DNA from: Actinomycetes bacterium
GTDB lineage: Bacteria; Actinomycetota; Coriobacteriia; Anaerosomatales; JAJZPX01
Direction: 5' to 3'
Assembly (NCBI GenBank): GCA_021811025.1
Contig: JAJZPX010000044.1
Coordinates: forward strand, 1 to 11,044
DNA length: 11,044 nt
The notes beneath the pieces are model-generated. The model was given only the letters and a program-made list of their open reading frames with translations, ran no database searches and was not told the DNA's origin. Both the position numbers and the translations under genes were made by a program. Below are positions 6,292 through 11,044 of this stretch, one piece after another (position 1 is the first letter of the stretch; each line of letters starts with the position of its first letter).

Positions 6292-7529
6292 GAGCGTCCC
6301 TCCTCGGGCGTCGGTTCTTCGGCGGTGGTCTCGTCCGGGCGCAGCAGCATCGCCGTGTGCCGCGCGATCTCCAGCTCCTCGTCCGTCGGCACCACCAGCA
6401 CGGCGACGGGCGCGCCGTCGGCGGAGATGCGCGTCGCGTCCTCGCCGGGCGCCCGGTTGCCTGCCTCGTCGAGGGTCACGCCGAGGAACCCGAGGCCCTC
6501 GCACACGCGCTCGCGCACCACCGGGTCGCGCTGCCCCACACCGCCCGTGAAGACGAGCGCGTCGAGGCCGTCCATCGCGGCGGAGTAGGCGCCGACGTAC
6601 TTCCTTGCGCGGTAGCAGTACATGTCGAGCGCGAGCCCGGCGTCCGGGTCGCCGGCGTCCGCCAGCTCGTGGACGCGGCGCATGTCGCTGTGGCCGCACA
6701 CGCCGCGCAGGCCGGCGCGCTCGTACAGCATCCGCTCGACGTCCCCGGTCGCCAGGCCCGCGACGCGGCTCAGGTACGCGACGGCGCCGGGGTCGAGGTC
6801 GCCGGGGCGCGATCCCATCATCAGCCCCTCGAGCGGCGTCATCCCCATCGACGTGTCCACGCTCTCACCGTGCAGCACCGCGCAAGCGCTCGCGCCGCTC
6901 CCGAGGTGCAGCGTGATCATCCGCAGCTCGCTGCGCGGCCGGCCGAGGGCGGCGGCCGCCGCGCGGGAGACGTAGTCGTGCGACGTGCCGTGGAACCCGA
7001 ACCGGCGCACGGGGTGCTCCGGGAACGCCTCGTGAGGGAGCGCGTAGCGGTACGCGCGGGGCGGCAGCGTGCGGTGGAACCACGTGTCGAACACGGCCAC
7101 CTGGGGCAGCCCCGGGCGCCACTCGCGCACCTCCCGGATGCCGAGGAGGTTGGCGGGGTTCTCCATCGGCGCCAGCGCGGCCGCGTCGCCTATCGCGGCT
7201 ACCACCGCGTCGTCGACGACGACGGGTGCGACGTACCGGTCCCCGCCGTGCACCACGCGATGCCCGACGCCGTCGATCCGCTCCGCGCCATCGGGGGCCG
7301 CCGCGATCGCCGCGACGACGTCGCGGAACGCCTCCCGGTGGCTCGGCGCGCTCACCCGGCGGCTCGTGGGGCGCGCCGTGCCGTCGGCAGCCGTCACCGT
7401 CTGCGTCAGCGTCGCCCCGGGCTCGCCGATGCGCTCCAGCTCGCCGCGCAGCAGCGGTCGCATGCCGCGCGTCTCGAACGCGGCATACTTGATCGAGGAG
7501 CTGCCCGAGTTGAGCACGAGTACCCTCAA
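6228..7529 (-). CDS. ackA: Acetate kinase with a C-terminal extension overlapping phosphoketolase
   Basis: This cytoplasmic ASKHA-fold kinase converts acetyl phosphate and ADP to acetate and ATP. Family motifs are NSGSSSIK (7-14), HRVVHGG (90-96), FDTWFH (147-152), FGFHGTSH (177-184), HLGSGASACAV (208-218) and DTSMGMTPLEGLMMGSRPGD (225-244), plus the C-terminal PTDEELEIA (381-389) with the metal-binding Glu. The usual GIGEN stretch is GVGQRDP here (330-336). The core ends near residue 398, the normal family length, and about 35 more residues follow, ending in an Arg-rich tail that overlaps the phosphoketolase start. The start is TTG(7529), supported by GGGGGAGG ~5 nt upstream and by the motif position. 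The gene begins 33 nt after the GH15 stop, so all three genes form a likely operon. Confidence 0.96.
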   Translation of the reverse strand: MRVLVLNSGSSSIKYAAFETRGMRPLLRGELERIGEPGATLTQTVTAADGTARPTSRRVSAPSHREAFRDVVAAIAAAPDGAERIDGVGHRVVHGGDRYVAPVVVDDAVVAAIGDAAALAPMENPANLLGIREVREWRPGLPQVAVFDTWFHRTLPPRAYRYALPHEAFPEHPVRRFGFHGTSHDYVSRAAAAALGRPRSELRMITLHLGSGASACAVLHGESVDTSMGMTPLEGLMMGSRPGDLDPGAVAYLSRVAGLATGDVERMLYERAGLRGVCGHSDMRRVHELADAGDPDAGLALDMYCYRARKYVGAYSAAMDGLDALVFTGGVGQRDPVVRERVCEGLGFLGVTLDEAGNRAPGEDATRISADGAPVAVLVVPTDEELEIARHTAMLLRPDETTAEEPTPEEGRSWDRQRARERRPRGRRPRPVR

Positions 7530-7562
7530 GAAACCTCCCCCGGCCGAGCTTACGCTCGCCCG

Positions 7563-9368
7563 CTACTTCGCCGGCATGATCGGCCTCGTGCCCGGCAGGC
7601 CGCGGCCGGACAGCGTGAACGCGGCGTTGATCAGGCCGATGTGCGAGTAAGCCTGAGGGAAGTTACCCAGCATTGCGCCCGTCTCCACGTCGGCCATCTC
7701 GGAGAGGAGGCCGAGGTCGTTGGCGAGCGCCAGCAGACGCTCGAAGCGCTCCTCGGCCGCTCTCCGGTCGCCCCTGAGCGCGAGGCACTCGACGAGCCAG
7801 AAGCTGCAGATGAGGAAGCCTCCCCGCTGCGACGGCCATCTCCTGACGAGGTCGTTGCGGCAGAGATCCCGGTCGATCGCGTCGACGGTCGCGCTCGCCT
7901 TCGGATCGCTCATGTCGAGGAACCCCACGAGCGGCATGAGCAGCACTGACGCGTCGAGCCCCCCGCCCTCGCCCAGCACGGACATGAAGGAGCCGGCCGA
8001 TTCGTCCCAGGCGTCGCGCAGCACGGCCTCCCGGATGTCGTCGGCCGCCGCGGCCCACTCGTCCACCTTGCGCGACGCGTCGAGCCGGCCCGCGAGCTTG
8101 ATCGCGGAGTCGAGCGCCACCCACGCCATCACCTTGGACGACGTGTTGTGCCGCGGCTCCTCCCGCGACTCCCACATGCCCGCGTCGGGGAGGCGCCAGT
8201 TGGAGGCGGCGCTGTCGGCCAGCTCGATAAGAAGCCTGCGGGTCGACGGCGAGAACGAGCCGATGTGCTCCGACAGGAGGTGCGCGGCGCTCAGCACCTC
8301 GCCGCTCACGTCGAGCTGGGTCTGCCGCCACGCAGCGTTGCCGACGCGCACCGGCCTGCTCGAGTTGAACCCCGCGAGGTGGTCGAGCACGCGCTCGCTG
8401 ACGTCCGCCCGGCCCTCCACGTCGTACATGATCTGGAGCCGGCGGAGCAGCGAGCGCCGCCCCAGCTGCACCATCCACTGAAAGAAGCGGAGCGGCTCCT
8501 CGTTGCAGGTACACGCCCACCTGCCGCGCAGCGTCATGCTGGCGTCGCGCAGCCAGGTGTAACGGTAGTCCCAGTTCGCGTCCCCGCCCATCTCCTCCGG
8601 CAGCGATGCGGTCGCGGCGGCGGCGATCGCCCCGCTCGGCTGGAACGTGAGGCCCTGCAGCACAACGGCGCTCCGCTCGACCTGCTCGGCGTAGGGTCCG
8701 TCGTAGTGGTCGTGAAGCCGGAGCCAGGAGACCCAGCCCTCGGCCGTGTCCTCGATCGCGTCGGAGGGGGCGACGGGGGTCAGCGGCTGCTTCTCCGTCT
8801 CGTAGGCGCGCCTGTACTGCAGGAGGAACCAGGCGGTCTCGCCGGCCTTCACCTTGAACCGCGCCCACGCCTGCGTACGGTCGCTCTCGAGTCGCCGGCC
8901 GCTCCGCAGCTCCAGCACCGTCGGCCCCGCCGAAGCCTTCACGCCGTCGGCCGTCTGCTCCATGTGCGGGATGGTGAGCCCGTACTCGTAGCGCGGCGAG
9001 AACTCGGTCTCCATCTCGACCGACCCTTCGACCCCTTCGACGACGCGCACGAGGGTGTGAGGGACGCGCATCCCGATCTCGTGGCCGCGCGACCCTCGCT
9101 CGAACACCAGCGCCTCCCTGACCTCGACCGTCCCCCCGCCGGCCTCGTGGCGGGTGACGAGGACGAGCGAGTCCGTCAGATAGCGGCGGGTCGATCGGAA
9201 CGCGGTGCGCGGCCGCAGCGACCAGTGCCCTGCGCCCGGGTCGAGCAGCCTGGCGAACACCGGCGGCGAATCGAAGCGCGGGAAGCAGAGCCAGTCTATG
9301 GTGCCCTCGCGGTTCACGAGGGCCGCCGACTGGCAGTCGGACAGGAAGCCGTAGTCCGAGATCCTCAT
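7563..9368 (-). CDS. GH15 family glycoside hydrolase (glucoamylase/trehalase-like)
   Basis: The 601-aa length is typical of bacterial intracellular GH15 enzymes, and no signal peptide is visible. The N-terminal beta-sandwich opens with SDCQSAALVNREGTIDWLCF (10-29). The (alpha/alpha)6 barrel contains EEMGGDANWDYRYTWLRDAS (258-277), LDHLAGF (328-334), RVGNAAW (341-347) and the acidic GMWESREEPRH (397-407), where E400 is the likely general acid. Further motifs are SKVMAWVALD (411-420), FLICSFWLVE (518-527), LLSEMAD (554-560, likely base E557) and GNFPQAYSHIGLINAA (568-583). The family includes glucoamylase, glucodextranase and trehalase. The mycobacterial-type trehalases share this short architecture, so release of glucose from trehalose is a fair inference but not proven. 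ATG(9368) is the family's usual start (MRISDYGFLSD), and longer in-frame forms would run into the divergent HAD gene. It is probably the first gene of the ackA-xfp operon. Confidence 0.93.
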   Translation of the reverse strand: MRISDYGFLSDCQSAALVNREGTIDWLCFPRFDSPPVFARLLDPGAGHWSLRPRTAFRSTRRYLTDSLVLVTRHEAGGGTVEVREALVFERGSRGHEIGMRVPHTLVRVVEGVEGSVEMETEFSPRYEYGLTIPHMEQTADGVKASAGPTVLELRSGRRLESDRTQAWARFKVKAGETAWFLLQYRRAYETEKQPLTPVAPSDAIEDTAEGWVSWLRLHDHYDGPYAEQVERSAVVLQGLTFQPSGAIAAAATASLPEEMGGDANWDYRYTWLRDASMTLRGRWACTCNEEPLRFFQWMVQLGRRSLLRRLQIMYDVEGRADVSERVLDHLAGFNSSRPVRVGNAAWRQTQLDVSGEVLSAAHLLSEHIGSFSPSTRRLLIELADSAASNWRLPDAGMWESREEPRHNTSSKVMAWVALDSAIKLAGRLDASRKVDEWAAAADDIREAVLRDAWDESAGSFMSVLGEGGGLDASVLLMPLVGFLDMSDPKASATVDAIDRDLCRNDLVRRWPSQRGGFLICSFWLVECLALRGDRRAAEERFERLLALANDLGLLSEMADVETGAMLGNFPQAYSHIGLINAAFTLSGRGLPGTRPIMPAK

Positions 9369-9576
9369 GTACGCAGCTATTCCCATTCGCAGCGCGCCGG
9401 CCGAGGCGAGGCGGCGAGCAACGGGAAAGCGCGCTCGGGCCCCGCGTCTCCAGATTGGCGCCCTTGAGCGGCGGGTATACGCAATCATCCGGGTCCGGAG
9501 TCGAGGGGGCAGCCCGCCCCGGCCTTCGGCCGTGTCCCGGCGAGGCGCGACGAGGCTTGGACGGAAGGGAGCGGCG
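9369..9576. promoter_or_regulatory. Divergent intergenic region between the GH15-ackA-xfp and HAD-gnd transcripts
   Basis: These 208 bp separate two divergent start codons and must hold promoters for both directions. The palindrome GTATAC (9475-9480) gives a -10-like TATAC on either strand. On the plus strand TTGGCG (9455-9460) precedes it, but the 15-nt spacing is short. A small hairpin, CGGCC-TTC-GGCCG (9520-9532), lies in the presumed HAD leader. No long operator repeat was found by eye. Confidence 0.35.
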
Positions 9577-10188
9577 GTGCCGCCGGCGGTCGAGGCGCTG
9601 TTCGTGGACATCGGGGGCGTTCTGGCGACCAACGGGTGGGACGCCGACGCTCACAGGAGGGCCGCGCAGCATTTCGGGATCGACCCGGACGAGATGGAGC
9701 GCAGGCACCATCTGGTGTTCGACGCCTACGAGGCGGGCACGCTGACGCTGCGCCAGTTCCTCGACCTCGCCGTCTTCTGGCGGCCGCGCGACTTCGCGCC
9801 CGAGGACTTCGAGGCGTACATGTTCGAGCAGTCGCAGCCGTTCGAGGACGTCATCGCCTTCTTCCGCGAGCTGAAGCAGCGGACGCGCCTGCGGCTCGTG
9901 GCCGTCAGCAACGAGGGCCGCGAGCTGGCCGACTACCGGAACCGCGCGTTCGGGCTGGGCTCGTTCGTGGACGCGTTCGTGATCTCGGGGCACGTGGGCC
10001 TGAGGAAGCCCGACCCCCGCATGTACCGCCTCGCGCTGGGCATAAGCGGCGTCCCCAAGGCCGACACACTCGTCATCGACGATCGCGACGTGCTGATCGA
10101 GGCGGCGGCGCAGGACGGGCTGCGGACGCTGCAGCACACGGATCTCGAGTCCACGCGCCGGGCGCTCGCCGAGCTCGGGTTGAAGTAG
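9577..10188 (+). CDS. HAD-superfamily hydrolase, subfamily IA (phosphatase-like)
   Basis: This 203-aa cytoplasmic protein has all four HAD motifs. Motif I is VDIGGVL with nucleophile Asp11, motif II is VAVSNEG with Ser111, motif III is GLRKPDPRMY with Lys144, and motif IV is VIDDRD with Asp168 and Asp169. An alpha-helical cap occupies about 20-90. The residue two after the nucleophile is Gly13 instead of the usual general acid/base Asp. The same D-x-G pattern occurs in YihX-type glucose-1-phosphate phosphatases of this subfamily, so activity is not excluded. GTG(9577) is preceded by GGAAGGGAG at ~6 nt spacing and gives the normal N-terminus. The gene lies 41 bp upstream of 6-phosphogluconate dehydrogenase on the same strand, so a sugar-phosphate substrate is plausible but inferred only from context. 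Confidence 0.9.
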   Translation: MPPAVEALFVDIGGVLATNGWDADAHRRAAQHFGIDPDEMERRHHLVFDAYEAGTLTLRQFLDLAVFWRPRDFAPEDFEAYMFEQSQPFEDVIAFFRELKQRTRLRLVAVSNEGRELADYRNRAFGLGSFVDAFVISGHVGLRKPDPRMYRLALGISGVPKADTLVIDDRDVLIEAAAQDGLRTLQHTDLESTRRALAELGLK

Positions 10189-10229
10189 GGCCGCGGCGAG
10201 CGCGGCGAAGACCGAAAGGAGCGGCCGGG

Positions 10230-11044
10230 ATGGCGATGGGGACGCAGGCGAAGACTGGTGCCGAGGCCGGGCCGACGGCCGGCCGCTACGCCGTGGGCAT
10301 GATCGGCCTCGGCGTGATGGGGCGGAACCTGGTGCTCAACATCGCCGACCACGGGTTCGCGGTGGCCGGCTACGACCGCGACGCGGGCAAGGTCGACGAG
10401 CTCGGCAGGGAGGCGGCCGAGCGGCCGGTCCTGGGAGTGAGGAGCGCCGGGGAGCTGATCGCCGCGCTCGACAGGCCGAGGACGGCGATCGTGCTCGTGC
10501 CCGCCGGGAAGCCCGTGGACTCGGTCATCCGCGAGCTGGTGCCTCTCCTGGAGCCGGGCGACCTCGTCATCGACGGCGGCAACTCCTACTTCGGCGATAC
10601 CGACGTGCGCGGCAAGGCGCTGGCCGCGAAGGGGCTGCTCTACCTCGGCGTGGGTATCTCGGGCGGCGAGGCGGGGGCACGCAAGGGCCCGAGCATGATG
10701 GCGGGCGGCCCGAGGGAGGGCTACGAGCGTGTCCGCGCGCTGTTCGAGAGCGTTGCGGCGCACGTCGACGGCGCGCCTTGCGTGGCATGGCTGGGACCGG
10801 GCGCCGCCGGGCACTACGTGAAGATGGTCCATAACGGCATCGAGTACGCGATCATGCAGCTCATCGCCGAGACGTACGACGTCATGAAGCGCGGGCTCGG
10901 GATGGGCGACGGCGAACTCGCGGCGACGTACTCCGGCTGGGCGGCGGGCGAGGCGTCGGGGTACCTGCTGGAGATCACCGCGAAGATATTCGCGGAGATG
11001 GACCCCGAGACGGGCAGGAAGCTCGTCGACGTCATCCTCGACGC
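10230..11044 (+). CDS. gnd: 6-phosphogluconate dehydrogenase, decarboxylating (3' end beyond window)
   Basis: The first 271 codons are present and no stop occurs before the right edge. The enzyme oxidises 6-phosphogluconate to ribulose 5-phosphate and CO2 in the oxidative pentose phosphate pathway. Visible landmarks are the Rossmann GLGVMG (26-31), NLVLNIADHGF (33-43), IDGGNS (114-119), the substrate loop GVGISGGEAGARKGPSMMAGG (140-160), and GHYVKMVHNGIEY (194-206) with catalytic Lys198 and Glu205. The helical domain begins with MQLIAETYDVM. After the second beta strand the sequence is YDRD (48-51), where NADP-dependent enzymes usually have YNRT. About 19 extra residues precede the Rossmann strand. 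ATG(10230) has AAAGGAG with 9 nt spacing, and ATG(10236) is an alternative. Its product can feed phosphoketolase, encoded divergently nearby. Confidence 0.97.
   Translation, partial: MAMGTQAKTGAEAGPTAGRYAVGMIGLGVMGRNLVLNIADHGFAVAGYDRDAGKVDELGREAAERPVLGVRSAGELIAALDRPRTAIVLVPAGKPVDSVIRELVPLLEPGDLVIDGGNSYFGDTDVRGKALAAKGLLYLGVGISGGEAGARKGPSMMAGGPREGYERVRALFESVAAHVDGAPCVAWLGPGAAGHYVKMVHNGIEYAIMQLIAETYDVMKRGLGMGDGELAATYSGWAAGEASGYLLEITAKIFAEMDPETGRKLVDVILD

Noticed and set aside
3862..6588. A 908-codon open frame on the plus strand, antisense to phosphoketolase and part of acetate kinase
   Set aside because: High G+C removes stops from the antisense frames. The translation is Val/Arg/His-rich, has no domain, and sits opposite a complete XFP with all motifs. 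Several other long open frames opposite the GH15, ackA and cytochrome genes are rejected for the same reason.
6292..6699. Extension of the phosphoketolase frame upstream to 6699
   Set aside because: The extra ~136 residues lie inside the acetate kinase gene, are low-complexity and Arg-rich, and are not part of XFP proteins. ATG(6291) has a good ribosome site.
8490..8540. A possible frameshift in the GH15 gene, where the RGRWACTCNEEP stretch looks unlike relatives
   Set aside because: The conserved motifs on both sides (TWLRDASMTL and RFFQWM) stay in the same frame with normal spacing, so this is sequence divergence only.
9369..9632. Extension of the GH15 frame upstream to 9632, and of the HAD frame upstream to 9367
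   Set aside because: Both would cross the divergent intergenic region and overlap each other. Family N-termini and ribosome sites support 9368 (minus) and 9577 (plus).

Overview
The window is GC-rich DNA (roughly 70% G+C). It has long ORF shadows on the opposite strands, frequent TTG and GTG starts, purine-rich Shine-Dalgarno sites and tRNA genes with encoded CCA ends. This suggests a chromosomal segment of a high-GC actinobacterium. A deep-branching class such as Rubrobacteria or Thermoleophilia is possible, but that placement is a guess from gene content. No insertion sequence, integrase, CRISPR array or phage gene was seen.

Layout, left to right. (1) Positions 1-181, minus strand: the N-terminus of a membrane-anchored protein running off the left edge. 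(2) 229-1545, minus: a two-gene operon with a LOG/TIGR00725-like Rossmann protein followed by a short-chain dehydrogenase. (3) 1591-1871, minus: tRNA-Ser(GCU) then tRNA-Arg(ACG), with a strong intrinsic terminator whose U-tract adjoins the putative promoter of the LOG-like gene. (4) 1943-3792, minus: three tightly coupled genes, encoding a 65-aa single-TM protein, a b6-type di-haem cytochrome b and a two-TM protein with a large non-cytoplasmic domain. No Rieske protein or c-type cytochrome is present. (5) 3880-9368, minus: a GH15 glucosidase/trehalase-like enzyme, acetate kinase and phosphoketolase, probably one operon, with the acetate kinase and phosphoketolase frames overlapping by 64 bp. 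(6) 9369-9576: a divergent intergenic region. (7) 9577-11044, plus: a HAD-family phosphatase-like protein and the first two thirds of 6-phosphogluconate dehydrogenase, cut by the right edge.

The right half reads as a carbon module. GH15 could release glucose from trehalose or an alpha-glucan. 6-phosphogluconate dehydrogenase makes ribulose 5-phosphate and NAD(P)H. Phosphoketolase splits xylulose 5-phosphate or fructose 6-phosphate to acetyl phosphate, and acetate kinase converts that to acetate and ATP. The cytochrome b cassette lies downstream of phosphoketolase on the same strand and is the least conventional part of the window. It keeps the four haem-ligating histidines with b6-type spacing, but the quinol-oxidation motifs of Rieske/cyt b complexes are not recognisable and subunit IV is replaced by an unfamiliar protein. 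It is the best candidate here for an undescribed system.
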